Shown here: positions 1 to 13,670 of the stretch, piece by piece
Position numbering within the stretch: position 1 is the first letter of the stretch
Layout: each line of letters begins with the position of its first letter
DNA from: Cryptomeria japonica
Taxonomy: Eukaryota > Streptophyta > Pinopsida > Cupressales > Cupressaceae
NCBI RefSeq assembly: GCF_030272615.1
Contig: NC_081415.1
Location: forward strand, 192,596,695-192,660,694
Length of the DNA stretch: 64,000 nt
Reading direction: 5' to 3'
Notes under the pieces: model-generated
Told to the model about the DNA's origin: nothing
The model's input: the letters and a program-made list of their open reading frames with translations, nothing else
The model's database searches: none
Program-made: the position numbers and the translations under genes

Positions 1-3000
1 TTGGAGGCTTCACCTTTGGAGGATCTTTGGTCAATGTGCAAATGGAGGTTCTCTCCTTGGATTTAGTTTTCTCATTTCTATAATATGAGGTAAAATATAT
101 TATTTAGGAACTTGAACCTTATTTGTTAATTTGTAATATTCAATTATGAAATATCCTATTGGATTGATCATAAACCTCCCATATAAATGGTGAAGGATGT
201 ATCTACACATGCTTGCTCTCTTGACATTGGTGTTGAATGCGTATGTTGTTTCATGTGTAGTTTATCATTGTGGTTATATTGGTAAAATGAACATTTAGTA
301 TATTTGAATTTGGGCTTAAAATGAATCATTGTGTCTTAGAAAACATTATTTGGTAATTGAATATCTAGTTTGATTTTTGTGTTAGTTGTCATCCAAGTTT
401 GGAATAGTGTGTTGGTGAGAACCACCTCATTGAGGGTCGTTTAGGGTTCTTTGAGTAATCTTGGAGGGGATGGGAGGTGTAGGGAAACTTTCCCTTTCAT
501 CCTTTCTTTCTTTATTTTGTTGCCTTGTGTCAAAGCCTCTTGAAGTATCCCCTACCCTTGGTTGTGATCTCCTTCGTGGGTTAGTGTGAGGTGAGATCGA
601 GTGTCTAGGACCTTCTCAATTTCTCCATTTCCATTGAGTATCCTTTCTTGTAGTTCTTGAGTGTTGTATATGTCCTAAGGACCAAAATGAGCTTGGGTTT
701 TCTAATTGGTCAAGACTATAGCCCTAAATTAGGGCTATAGCTCTTGGGAAGGACTACAATGCTTGGTAGGGACTCTAATGCTAGACTGGGACTCTAGTGC
801 CAAAATTGGACACTTGAGAACTTGCACTCATGTCCTCTCTAGATTCTAGATCCATCTCTTAACACTAGTATCCTTTGGTAACCAAGTTTTGTTTTTTAAT
901 CATTTAGTTGGGGCCTTTGACCATTTATCAAGGAAAATTTATATATGAAAGTTGTCCCCCTTATCTTAGAGATTCTTCCCATTTTTTCATGTCATCGAAA
1001 AGTGTCATACCCTAATTTTTATGGAATATATTTTCTTTAGGAAACATGTCATTTTTAATTGATTCATCATAGTTCCAATTGGTGGAGAGTTTGTGGCTCC
1101 TAGTAAGGGAACCTATTGTGAAGGTTTTCTTGGGAGTTTATATGTGTTGTTTAAGGTAGTCATTTGGTGGATTGAAGGTGAATGTTCCCTTGTATTACTC
1201 CTTGTTACCAAAAATGATGGTTGCATTATCTAATGGAAGTGTGTTAGCTTTATTTCATTCCATCGTCTATATAGATTTTCCTAAATGTTTTAAGAGTTTC
1301 AAAGTGCTTCTTGGTGTAGATTTGAGGTAGATTTACTCATCCCATCCTTGTGTTGTGTTAGGAGAAAAAAAGATAATGGGTTAGTACCCTATCATATTTT
1401 AGGTGTCTTTTCCCCCCTCTCATGGTGGCTTCATCCCGCAATTGATAAGTCTTCTTGTTCGTGACACCTTTCTTATTTCAATTGTGAGGTCATCATTGTT
1501 GTTTTCCTTGTGTCATGATGTGTCACATGATGCTTGTGAGTACATCATCATGCCAATGTGATATGTGGTTGTCACATATTCATTGATATGGTTGTTTCAA
1601 AAAAATATTTTGTTAGGTTTTTTCCTAGGCATGTTGACTTGGGGCATTGTATATAGTTTTAGTTTCTTGTTTGAAAACATAATTTCTTAGGTACAAAAGA
1701 TGTATTTTGATTATGATCCTTCAATTTAGATTCTTCCTTAATAGTTTCTATATGACCATAGACTTCTCCCAACATCTTATTGATTGCCACTTTAATTTCG
1801 GATTAAATATAAGGTCAAGGATATCGTTCTAATAAATAAGTCTATATTATTCTAACTTGAACAAAATTTCATGGGTCATGGAAGAAATCAATAAATTTTT
1901 ATTTTGATTGATGAGACATCAAATGAGTCTAGATTCATGTTCACTAGGTATAGATATCCTTAGAAAGATTTGATGAAGAGACTTTTAGAAGTACAGTCCT
2001 AATCTTTTTTTCATTAGAAAAGCCATCTATAGAGTAACATCATTCTAGTTGACCTATCCAACTATCTGGTACAGTATCATTGATTTTACTCTAACAAATA
2101 GGAGATTCTAAACTTGCTTTGAACATGGAGGGCCTAATGTCAAAAATCTTTACTTGAGGTTTGTGTTGATGGGAATAATTATTTTAGGATTTCTTTGAAT
2201 TAATCAAACATAAATGTCTTCTACCATTGAATTATCTTTTCCATTCTATCATCAATCATTACATATATTGCATCAAATGATTCAATATCTCTCACCATTT
2301 TAACTTGCTTGAAATGGCTTAAAAAATAATCTAAAGGGTCTCCTCGTTGAACATGTCAAGCTTCAACTACTCCAAACTCATATAATTATTTTTATTACAC
2401 ATAATAATAGAGCTAGTTTCATTAAAATGATTGTTATTATAGAATACATAGGAGCATTTTCTATTTGCACCTTAAGATTTTAGTAATATTGTCAATGTTA
2501 GTTACAAATTGATTAACCTAATATAAAATAATAAAATATGCTTCATCCAAAACATCATTTTTAATTGTTAAAACTAAACTCGATGGATATAGTTATAATG
2601 TAGAATTTCATGTTTCTTTTCCAAATAGGAGGCTGTCAAAATGCATTTGCATGAGATGAAAATATTTATTAAAAAATCAAATGCACAATTCAATTTATGT
2701 ATAATATCATCCAAATATTTTTCAAATTGACATAGAAGATGAATATTTTGTAAACACCTAAATTTCACCTCATCTTAAACAATAAATTAATTTCATCCAT
2801 AATTCACTCCACTAAGTTAAATTTGTGCCCATCTTATTATTAAATAACAAATTGAATCAATTTCCATACCATTATTAAATTTAAATAAATTAAATACATT
2901 TTCACTTATTTTTAAATTAAATTAAATCAAACCACTATCGCCCTATTAAAATAATTGACTATAATTTAAATAAAATTATCCCTCCAAAATTCAAATAAAT

Positions 3001-4140
3001 AGGTCCACAATAATTAAATTAAATTAAAAAGGCCCCCTTGCATGTGATCCAATGTCCTAAGTGTATCTTCACCATCATTTACTTTGGAGCTATCACATCA
3101 CTCAAGCACCTATAAATTAAGCTTTTAAATTTGTCATCACTCCTCACAACATGCTCATACATAAGACACCCATGCACGTACACTCATCACATTAAGCATA
3201 AGGCACATTGAGAGCACAAATCAAGCAAACACATACAAATAAATGTTATCGAGATCATCAAAAACCTAAAGATCGACTTCATCACTCATATTCATAAGTC
3301 TACTCAACAAAAGAGGTAACAACTATTTGTATGATCTTTTTATGCTTAATCCAAAGGTATTTTTCTTGGTTTAGAATAAAGGTTTGTATAACTTTAATTT
3401 CTTGCATTTTGTTCCTACGATTACAAATTGAATCCCCTACCATAGAATATTATCTCAAAACCTATACAAAATATGAAGAAGCTTAGTATAGTTATTAGTT
3501 GAGGTTTGTAAATAAATTTTTAGTGAAGTCACATAATGTTTGATTCAATTCAAATTTTGTCACGAAGATAATCTTTAATAGCATTTGTTGGGTTTGCAAC
3601 ACAAAAAGAAAGTATTCAATTAAATCATATTATGATGTGTAGTTGTCATGTTCTTCTTGATCCTATAAGTATGTTACATCATATTTGTTTGATGTTGATC
3701 CTCATCCTCTTCAATTCTTCTTGTTTCATAATGTTACTAAATATACTCTTGTCAACATTTTAAGTACCTTAACTAAAAATCATGTGCTTCCCTCTGTAGT
3801 CCATAGCCTAATTAGGCTCTAGGAAGGCCATAGCATATTTATCTTTTTCTATATCACCTTTGGACCCTCCTCTAAGAGTATCAATTTATAAACCTTATTA
3901 TGCAAATTCTGTAATATCATACATATACACCCACAAGCCCAATTAAATTGTGGATTTATTTCTAAGATACAATTTCTATTATTTTTCTTTATATCAAATT
4001 ATACACTTCATTATCTATACATTAAAACTAATTACAAAATTCAAATAATGTGTAAACTTAACACAATCAAATTATAATTAAAATAAATAAAAAGATAGAT
4101 TTTGAGTTAAAAAATAAGTGGAGACACCTTAGAAATACCT
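1..4140. other. AT-rich stretch with no recognisable gene
   Basis: I find no coding region, RNA gene or complete mobile element here. The first 2 kb is T/G-rich on the plus strand. About 2750-3250 becomes very AT-rich, with runs of AAATTAAAT. A 25-nt palindrome at 716-740 is listed separately. The longest open frame (2574-2768, minus, 64 codons) has low complexity and no family signature. Confidence 0.5.
716..740. repeat. Odd-length palindrome, 12-bp arms
   Basis: The arms CTATAGCCCTAA and TTAGGGCTATAG are perfect reverse complements around one central A. The site could form a short cruciform or be a trace of an inverted duplication. No T-run follows it and no gene is nearby. Confidence 0.7.
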
Positions 4141-4731
4141 AAATCATAAATGAAACAAAATTAACCCAAACACATAAAATCTGCATACATAATCTGGTTC
4201 TAATTTGATCCCCTATAGCATACCTGAAATAGGAATAAGATAATACATTTAATAAAGGCAGAAGGACCATATAAAATGACAGTACCCGGAAGAAATACTA
4301 TCAAGAGATGCTTTCATCATCTGCATACGTCGGATTGACAGTGAGTCTCTTTCATAATTCCTGCTCATCAAGCATCTTCCCATTCCCTTCAAATGATCAT
4401 CTTCTTCTGTTTTTCCTTATTCTCCACCAAAGTGTTCAGGTTTCCTGAAAGCAGATCAATGTCATAACTCCTCCATGGTATCATAAAACAGGGTTTTAAC
4501 GAGTACCCAATCTGTAAACATTGCAGTAATACTCATTACAAATTGTAAATCTGATTTTTTGAAGTAAACAACGTAATATGTATCTCCAAGCACTTAGAAG
4601 ATAACACTTCTTACAAACTGAAAACCTGCACTTGTAAAAAATTGTAAATAAATTCTGTTCCCTTGTTCATTGCTTCAGGTCAGAAATGGTGCACCTTATT
4701 ATATTGCAAGCCTAATATTGCTTCACTAGCA
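4141..4731 (-). other. 3' flank of PPR copy A, shared with PPR copy C
   Basis: Lying directly downstream of the PPR stop at 4732, this stretch aligns by eye, in order and orientation, with 19590-20300, the downstream flank of copy C. Shared blocks include the segment around GGACCATA(T/C)AAAATGACA, the TCAAGAGAT(G/A)CT block, and AACAGGGTTTTAAC(G/A)AGTAC. The similarity shows that copies A and C descend from one duplicated locus including several hundred bases of 3' sequence, not from retro-copying of the coding part only. It may be an ancestral 3' UTR. No open frame is evident. Confidence 0.65.
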
Positions 4732-6930
4732 TTACCATTTATGTTCGCAAGAACATTATCCTTGTTTGAAATGATGGAACTGGTTCGCATCTCTCACAAG
4801 TCACAACTTGTCCTGGAACAAACTACACGGGTGCAGTGCAGCAGTCAACATTACTCAAAGGATTTTGACGACTCTGATAGTTGTTCCATGGTGTACCTAT
4901 TCAAAATTCCAAATGCAATTGCCAACTTCTCAGTATGGTGGCAGAGGAACAGTACTTTTATCTTCTCCATATCAATCAACAAATGCCTTGGATCTGAAAA
5001 TACTCTGCTGCCTTCATCCCCCAAGACGATTCTCCAATTTTGCATGGATCTTCCGTGTCTGTGGAAATGATTTGTCCCCACAAAATGCATGTACCATTTT
5101 ATATCCTGCAATCTAACTACAGATATGTATTTTATTAATTCCTCTATCATTCATCAATCTCCTCGCCATTTGAACCTCTTCCCACGTGCTCATTTCTGCA
5201 TAGAAGTTTGACAGAAGAACATTAGTTGTAGCATTTTTAGAACCGAATTCAAAAAGGAGTATTGATGTAGATACTCGCAACTCTATATTCTTATGTAATC
5301 TGCAGATGCCAAGGAACACATCCACACAGCCAGCACACAGGTTTTATTGGCATTTTTATGACGAAGTTTGCAGTTTCCTCAAGATAGCTAGCTTGGCTGA
5401 AGAGGTCAGCTATGCACACATAATGATTGGTTTTAGGCCTAATGCAAGAAGAATAGCTAATGCTATTGAAGCGTTTACAGCATTCATCCACTAAACCTGC
5501 ATGGCGGTATGCAAACAAAAACACAAGCGAAGCTTACATGGTCAGGGTATGTTTCAAAGTACTTCATTTGTTCAAAGGATAGGGAAGCATCATTGGAAAA
5601 GCCATTTCTGCATGTCCCGTGAGCATTGCATTCCATGAGATGGCATCTCTTTGAGATATTGTGTCAAAAAGTTAATATGCTGGTTAAAATTGTGAAAAAA
5701 ATGCGCACTAGTATCAGGATCATTTTATTCATAACATAGAGGGATATTTAAACTAATACCCTAAATATTTGTTTCCTCTAAAAATTAAAGGGAACCTCGC
5801 ATCAAATGAAGCGTCCTTTGTGGGATTTTTAAATGATGCTGATGCCATGAAATCGTTTTGAGCGCCATCGGATCGGAACCTCAAGCGCCCAGATTATTTT
5901 TTACTTGCAGAAGATGTCTTTGCTGCATTTTTTTTTATTAGCGTGAACTTATTTTCAGTCTTCTGCTGCTGCGTCAAATTCCCGCAGCGCTTCTTTTCTG
6001 GAGAACTAGGTGCATCTGCCGCTTCACTATTTCTTTTCTAGCTCACATTGATCCTCACGCCGTCTCTTTTCCCTACCCTGTTCTAAAACTCCCATTTCTG
6101 CACAGGCTGCTGGGATGCTAACAAAGGCTGTGGAGTCTGGCTTTATAATAGCCAATAGCATTCGCTTGAAGATTTCCACAGCCTTTCCAACAAACCTATT
6201 TTCTGCATATCCTGCAATCATTGCATTCCATGAGATCACCTCTCTTTGAAGCATTTTGTTAAACAATTCACATGACTTGTGTATACCTCCACATTTTGCA
6301 TACCCCTATAGTGGTATTTTCAATTACAATATTTGGAAAGATTCCACTTTATAGTTAGGTTTGGACGGATAACTTTACCCACTTCGAAAGCTCCAATTTG
6401 AGCACAGGCACAAAGGTTGAGGAGCGCAGTTTTCTACCTATCAATTACAGTTGATTTAAATTTTGAAAGTTACCTAAAAAACTAGCCAATGAGATGACAT
6501 CTCATTCAGGCATTTTGTCAAACAGTTCGCACGCCTAGTGCACGATTCACATTTTGCGGGCATATCTGCCAGCGCATTTGCAACAACAATATTCAAGACA
6601 AATCCCATTTCCATTATGCAATGACAGATGTCCATACCCGGTTTCCAAGCTCCCATTTTGGCACAGGCTGTAAGTACACTGGCAAATGTGAACTGATCAG
6701 GTTGGAAACCTGTTCGGTACATTTGGCGAAACAGTATGACTACCTTGTGAGAAAATCCGTGCCTCCGGTATACTGTCATACTTTTTCACCAAATGCAACG
6801 AAAAGTTTCCAACCTCCCAGACAATTTATGAGCATCTACCAATCTAGTGCACTCGATTTACATGTTATACGCTTACTTCGAGAAGCTGTTTGTGTAGCAA
6901 ATGCAGATCGCCCCTCTGCATAATTAAAAA
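4732..6930 (-). pseudogene. PPR protein of PLS-DYW class, copy A, broken
   Basis: Pentatricopeptide-repeat proteins bind organellar RNA. DYW-class members edit C to U in plastid or mitochondrial transcripts. In minus-strand order I see PPR motifs near 6780-6470 (TFASVLTACAKMGA), near 6266-6090 (ISWNAMIAGYAENRFVGKA), an E-type segment near 5520-5300 (HAGLVDE...HYVCIADL), an E+ segment near 5325-5115 (TNVLLSNFYAE), and the DYW deaminase remnant with CHHTEKLAIAFG near 4910. The last residues read FHHFKQG, a stop, then CSCEHKW and a terminal TAA at 4732-4734. So the canonical final DYW is HKW here. Successive motifs fall in different frames, with several stops, so the gene is dead. The family is usually intronless, and nothing here suggests introns. 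Organelle targeting cannot be judged. Confidence 0.85.
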
Positions 6931-7635
6931 TGAACGCCAATGGCATTAATGATGTAAAATGAGAAATGCTATTCAATCTACATCTACCACGATGACATTC
7001 TGTAAGCATTGCAGAATTTCACCTTTAAATGCTATATTTCAAACCCATTTCCTCATCTTCTGAGCTACCTGCAAATCCAAACTATTTCCTTCAAAGCATG
7101 AAGAAATTTTATAGACTAACAGACTTCAAGTGATTGGGACGCGTCTATTCTAGTTTTAAAAAGACAGTACGGATTAACTAACATGCATGTTAGTCATGTA
7201 TTTTACATTTCGATTTTTTGGGCTAGAAAAAAATGTATTCGGGATAGTCCAAGTCCTTTTAAATATTGAGAAAAAATTGAATGATTTTCTTTAAATTAGA
7301 GGCAGAAAACTTAATTGATATTAAATTTTTACAATTTATGATTTTGATTGCTAATATTTGTTGATTAGAAATGTGTTATTATTTTTTGTATCCCTCCTAT
7401 TTGTCTTGATATTCGAACCACCACCTCCATCTTTCAACCCTCCTTTTTAAGCTTGTCCCACTTTATTCAGATGTAATGTAATCCGGAACATTGATATGAA
7501 AAATAACATAGTCTAATGCAGAAACAATAGCAATCAAAATGCAATAACATCAATAATCATATTACTTTAATATAATGAATATTCTTAAGTATTACATAAA
7601 TATGTTTTTCGAATTTTATAAATGTGGTGTAAGAA

Positions 7636-8170
7636 TTTAGTTTTATGTGTGATGGCACATGATGTTGTGTGATGTCCTCATAAATTGGAAGATGACGTTC
7701 TTTTAATCTTGGTTTAATTTTATGTCTATTGAAGTGATTTCCGTATTTATAAATTCGACTTGATATATTTGGTTTTGATCTTTTCCTATGACCTTGATTT
7801 TTGTATTTTTAATCTTTACGAATCCATTCATCTCCTTTTTCTAGATTTGGTGGCGTTTAGATACATATTAGATTTAATAATTTAGTTTTCTATATTTGGT
7901 GGTGTTTAGATACATATTAGATTTAATAATTTAGTTTTATGTACGACAACACATGATTTTCTCTCATGTCCTATTAAATTTGAAGATGACGTTCTTTCAT
8001 TCTTGGTTTAATTTTACATCTATGGAAGTGATTTTTTGCATCTATAAATTCGACTTGATATATTTTGTTTTGATCTTTTCTCATAACCTTGAATTTTACA
8101 TTTTTAATCATTAAGAATCCATTCATCTCTATTGTCTAGATATGGTGGTGTTTAGAGACATATTAGAGTA
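7636..8170. repeat. Diverged tandem duplication, period about 294 bp
   Basis: The block starting TTTAGTTTTATGT at 7636 recurs at 7930. Shared phrases are GAAGATGACGTTCTTT, TTGGTTTAATTTTA, AAATTCGACTTGATATATTT and AATCCATTCATCTC. Near 7850-7945 a shorter repeat of GGTG(G/T)(C/T)GTTTAGATACATATTAG is nested inside. The copies differ at many bases, so the duplication is old. Confidence 0.7.
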
Positions 8171-8240
8171 CTCAATTTGGATGTCAGGGAAACATTTTTC
8201 CTCTTCTTTATCTTGATATTTTTTAAGATTAATTTATTGA

Positions 8241-8500
8241 TTTTGAATAAGTTGGAACATACATTGAGCAAAATTATAGATGCATCAGTTGTTCTTATTA
8301 TCTCAAACATTAACATATTGCTTCATGTCTTCAATTGTGCTCTTGAATAGATAAGTGTTCTAATTTAATGATTTTGAATAAGTTTGAACACTCATTGAGT
8401 AAAATTGTAGATGGATATGTTGTCCTTACGATCTCAAGTATTGATATATTGCTTCTACATTTTCTATTGTGCTCTTTAATAGGCAAGTGCTCTAGTTGAT
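8241..8500. repeat. Diverged tandem duplication, period about 131 bp
   Basis: TTTTGAATAAGTT followed by GAACA and CATTGAG(C/T)AAAATT occurs at 8241 and again at 8372. Both copies continue through ATATTGCTTC and ATTGTGCTCTT. No coding function is apparent. Confidence 0.65.
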
Positions 8501-9989
8501 AGATGACTAAAACAAATTGGGGTTTTCCTTTTATACAACAATAGTTCCTCAATTTGAATATTTTGTGCTCAAATGATAGGCAATGTCTTGTTGAGGGCAA
8601 GTTGACTTAGGTCCAAAATTTTAATTTTGGGAATTAGGGGTTCAATTTCACATATGGAGTCCTAATAGGTCAAGACTACAATTAGAACTTTGAACTAGGG
8701 TGTGAAACACAAAACATGAAGAATGGGTACAAAATAATGGATATAAGGACTCAAAATCTAATAAATTGTATGTCAACTCCAACACATAAATATGTCACTT
8801 GACATTAGATTATTACATTTAAGACAAACAATCAAGTGACTCTAAACTGAAAAGAAATTTTTTTTTAAGAATCCAATTTTTACCCTCACCTTTCCCCACT
8901 TTTATTTACATGTAAACTTCTATAAATTATGCATATCAAAATCAACAAACAATTAAGATGGTAATAAAATGTGAACTCGTAAAAATAAAATTTATACCCA
9001 TCCACTTTTCCCCTTATTATTTTATTCCTTATAAATGTTAGTATTCTTACATAATTAAAAGGCAACAAAAAACATAATTCGAACTCATTACTAGATGATA
9101 AATGTTAAATTATTTTATACTTATTAAAATATAAATCTATTTTATATTATATTTTTAAAAATAAATCTTATTTATTTTATTCTAAATTTATAACATGTCT
9201 TTTAAAATAATAAATTGATATTAATTTAAATTATTTGTTTGAGTTATACTGAGTTTTTAATATATTTTCTTTATTATAGAATTTTAACAAAAAAAAAAAA
9301 AGATTTATCTTACATTAAAAAAAATTATATATTATTTAAAATATTTTTATTAGAAAAATATAAGTTTCACATTGTATAAACATAATAACCGAAGGAATAA
9401 TCATTTGTGCTCACCTAAGTAGTTAGAGCATCTACACAAATATGAAAGAGAAACAATGAATATTACAAATCATATCTAAAGCTTGTAATGTCATAAAAAT
9501 GAATTTTTATCATAATTATTATTAAAATAATTTTTATTATATAAATATAATTTTTATCAGTATATTTGATTAAATTACTTTATAATATATTTTTTTATAT
9601 GTAAAAAAGTAATCTAAATATGAAATTGTCATATAGTTTTATAAAGAATTATTATTATTTAATATTATAATGATAAAATTTATATATTCATGTTTATTTC
9701 TATTTATTTAGGTCTAATTTAAAAGAATGTTTTAATATAATTGTATAGTGACATATGACAACTTTATTGCTAAGTTTGGTTCCTTCCTTAATTATTATTC
9801 ATTTCCATTTAATTGTGTACATTTATCTACATATGACCTTATCCCTACCTTATCTAAATATATTCTTATACATTATATTTATTTAATAGATTAAACTTCT
9901 ACATATCCATTCCTAAATTCGAGTTCTTCGTAGGTCATTTTAATAACATGTATTTGACTGAAATTTTGATTTTGAATTTCAAGTTTTTT

Positions 9990-11330
9990 GCTCTAGCACT
10001 TTCCTCATGGAAAATGAAATACAATATAGGAGGAAATAAATTGAGCACCTATACTTCTATGAATTATTTTGCTTGGAAAATAAATTGACCTTCTCCAATG
10101 ATTAAAAGAGAGATATCTCTTGTTGCATTTTCTAGATTTGACCCTACCATCAATGACTTCATCCTCTCTTGCTAGACTATTGCATTCTAGATTGATATAC
10201 ATTTATTGAAGCTTCTTTATAACATATGAATTATCCATTAGAACATAATGTCACAAGAGTTTTGTTTTGAAGACCTGATTCAACCTAAGGTAAGAAAACA
10301 AATTGAGCTCAAAGGCATTATCTCTTGCTTGTTGATGGTTTAGTGACTATACTAAAGTGGGTGAAGCTTACAATAATACATTATATTTTTTCCTTCTAAA
10401 AGTGTATATAAACTCAATCACCAAGTTGAAAGGTATGTGGTGTTTGATGCATGCCATTGTACTACTTGTACTTTTCTTTAGCTTTTTAATATGAGATGGT
10501 ATGCACTTGTTTCCTAAGCATGTTGAATTGCTCAATAATTTGACCTACTTTGTCAACTTCCTTTTGATATGAAGGAGTTATTGTTGTTGTTGGAATAGAA
10601 TGACAAAATATGCTTATGGTGTTAAATTATAAAATTCTAAACAATAATGCATAACAATGTAGAGCTCTATTTGTAGCCATGCTAAGTGAAAGGTATGGTT
10701 TTATATTGATTGTGATTCTTCCTTGAATCGAACACACTAAGAATATGCTCTATCATCTTGTAAGAAATTTTGTCTATCCATCAATCTAGGGATCAAATGT
10801 GGATATATTCAGTTGTCCAAATCACTTTCTAAGTTTCTAGAAATTGCTCAAGAAGATAGTATCTCTATTTGACAAGATAATTTTTGGGATTCAAAACAAG
10901 ATCTAAACATGATAAAAATATAGGCAATTCATTTCCTAAGCTATGATTATTTTCTAACAAGGAATAAAAATTAATATATTTAGCATTATTCAACTGCTAC
11001 AAAAAGATAATCATTTCCATGTGGACAAAGGTGTATACAAACATCTCTTATTGATCAACTAACAATTGCATCTGAGGTACAAGACTTGATATCTTTGGAA
11101 AAATTATACCTAAGGTGTGGCTAATTTAAGAATCACTTATACAATACTATCAAAGTTTGTTTAACCCTAACATGCCCTACAACCTTGCTAAAGTGAGCCT
11201 CTCATATTAGGTTTTGTATTTCTTCCTCGTGTCGAATTTTAATACAAATTTAGAAGTATATAAGTTTATCTTGCAAGTAAAAATTTGAAACTAAATTATT
11301 GTAAAAAAAAAAAAAAGATTTCTACATAAT
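9990..11330 (-). mobile_element. Ty3/gypsy integrase relic
   Basis: Reading the minus strand from about 11330 to 9990 gives, across several frames, the order of a plant Ty3/gypsy integrase. Near 11240-11180 is a zinc-binding region resembling EAHFSKVVGHVRVKQTL. Near 10850 is the second catalytic-Asp segment, SNRDTIFLSNF. Near 10790 is the third-motif segment STFDP-IDGQTK, with the catalytic Glu replaced by Lys. Near 10440 is the GPY/F-side segment PHTFQLGD, followed by DNAFELN near 10310. A chromodomain-like tail (DEVIDGRVKS) lies near 10150. Stops and frameshifts are numerous. No LTRs could be paired around it, so this is a truncated old fragment. It differs in sequence from the younger chromovirus at 53-64 kb. 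Confidence 0.75.
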
Positions 11331-13640
11331 CTACGTCCAATGGATACACTTATAGCCATGTGTTCTCTTCATGTCCACATGCATAAATAACAAAACGAAA
11401 ATCATGAACCAAAAATAAAACTTAGATCATCTACAAATGGATCAACACATCCCTTCTTAAGCTTGATGTTAAAATATAATTGTTGAAAATAAGAAGATAA
11501 TTTTAAATTCTACTCTGACTATAACTTGTATTGAGTCTACAAGAACTAAAGTAGCTTATGATATATACAGATCATAGTCTCCTTACCTAATATATAATGT
11601 TTCTAGTGCTTGCATTGATAAACCTCATGATCATATGTTGGGTAGTTTCCTACTAGGTTTGTGAAAGCCTCACCATAGTAGGCAACTAGGTGACTTGTGT
11701 TAAGTGAGATCTTCTCTAAATGCATATTCTAATACATCACTCTTGATCATATACATGGTTACTAAATGTCTAATAACACAAGTAATGGAATGAAATAGAT
11801 TATTTGCACATACTTGCCCATATTTATTGGTTACAAGATTAGCTTCCAACAATACTCAAGTCAAATAGTTAAACAAACTACTCTATTTGTCCCTTTTGAT
11901 TACACACCCTTTTTCAACTCTCAACAATTTTGACAACATTTGCACGATAAAAAAACAAGAAATAACATTTTTATGGGAAAATATTGCAAACCATGATGTC
12001 TACAAAAAATTGCATAAAACAACTAATTGTTCCTTAAGGAAACCCTTACAAAATGCAAGCCTCTATAGCTCTATACCTATAGCAAGCAATACCCATGCAA
12101 AAATTGGAAGCTTATAGCTCTCATCAATGCTACAAGCATATGGATCCTCCATAGCTTCACTTTAATGGTCAATCTCTTGGTTTGACTACACTTAACTTGC
12201 ATTGCACTAGACAACAACTATTTTAAAGTACTTCTTAACACTCCTTAGCACAAGCCTACACAACACACTTCAACATCTTGTTCCAACAAGCCATTTTTCA
12301 TCCAACGATATTTTGGATCATGAATTCTCTATTGCTATGTACTACTATGTGTTTCAACTCTTGAATACAATGACAAGCTTCTCTCAAGAAAGATGCATAA
12401 ATTCAATAATACCCTCTCCTTTTAGCATTGGATTTTAGGGGCAAGCTTCCCACAACATATACAAGTATACATAGTCAAGAATCCAATGCAAATACAATTA
12501 TGATATCACACTTTGGACCTTCATTAGTTCTTGGGTAGAAGTAGGATTGCCTTGTATCTTAACTAATTCTTGGGCTTTGTAAAAGCTTCACAATTTCACA
12601 ATTGCAATTTTTCAAAATACTTATGCATCAAAAAGTCATTCCCCGTACGCAACTAGTCCCACTTTTTTTGTTGGCAACTCTTGGTTCTTTTCTAGCATAA
12701 TGAGGATAGCATTCTACAAGAAAATATGTAAATATTCTTATTTTCTATGATAGCATCTCTAGCTATTCATCCAACATAATGAGGATGCTACTCTACATGA
12801 AAGGGCAAAGTGATATATACACAACCGCAATAGTGTGACACAAATGATGGCTTTTTAAATCAATGCTAGATAAGTTCTTTATTGTTCACAAAACCCAACA
12901 GATACCATTGCTTTACATGAAATGAAAAATGATTCATTTGCAATTTCATGTAACTCGTTCTAATAGACATAAACTCAGCATAAGCTTGTCTCATGCTACA
13001 ATATTTCCTTGTGGACATAACTATGTTCTAAGATGCTTTGCATATGGATGAGATAATCTAACTAAATGGCTTCATGAACATTTGTAAATGCATCAATTCC
13101 AATGGTACAACAAAAATCAATGCACACACTCTTCAATCAAGCCATGAAACTCCATGAGTCTACACTTCAACTTTGACAACAATATTGCTAATTCTTGCAA
13201 TCCTTTTCACAATATGGGTAACCTACACATGGGCAAGACATGCACTTGCACCAATACTTATATTCAGCTCCAAATACATCTAATATATGGTTATCTCTAC
13301 TCCACATGATCATGTCAACCAACTCGCACCATACAAATCCAACTTTTCGTACAACATTGGTCACATGAGATGGACAACATAGGTGCATAACAATTGTCGA
13401 CATATTGTAGAAGGCTTTGCTAAAAGCATATTGTATAAATACACCTCACTATAGGTTTTTGTAAACTAGTCTATTGACTAGTGAGTCCATTCACAACATT
13501 CAACCTAGTTTGGTTGTACTCCAAGGTCCTCTAACAAATTAGGTGAATGCATTCTTCAAGAACATGATTTCTTGCTATAGCCTTTGTATTTATATTGCTA
13601 TAGCCTTTGTATTTGTATGGATGAAGGACAACACATTCCT
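11331..13640. other. No recognisable gene
   Basis: This may include further decayed retroelement DNA upstream of the integrase relic, but I could not identify reverse transcriptase or RNase H motifs on either strand. Short open frames (for example 11887-12117 plus and 13188-13403 minus) show no family signature. A 23-bp phrase, GCTATAGCCTTTGTATTT..., is repeated in tandem near 13577-13620. Confidence 0.45.
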
Positions 13641-13670
13641 CATAATGTTTGAAATAATTGGTTTTAGCCA

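Larger units (their letters stand above)
6950..9985. other. Non-coding stretch with local tandem duplications
   Basis: No gene is recognisable. The part nearest the PPR gene (6950-7150) may be its former 5' flank. Two old tandem duplications (7636-8170 and 8241-8500) are listed separately. About 9060-9720 is extremely AT-rich. Open frames of 60-90 codons here have no family signature. Confidence 0.5.

Noticed and set aside
4663-5070. 135-codon plus-strand ORF
   Set aside because: It is the antisense shadow of the PPR-DYW end of copy A.
9395-9450. A-box-like phrase CCTAAGTAGTTAGAGCATC suggesting another SINE or tRNA
   Set aside because: No matching B box at the right distance and no flanking duplication.
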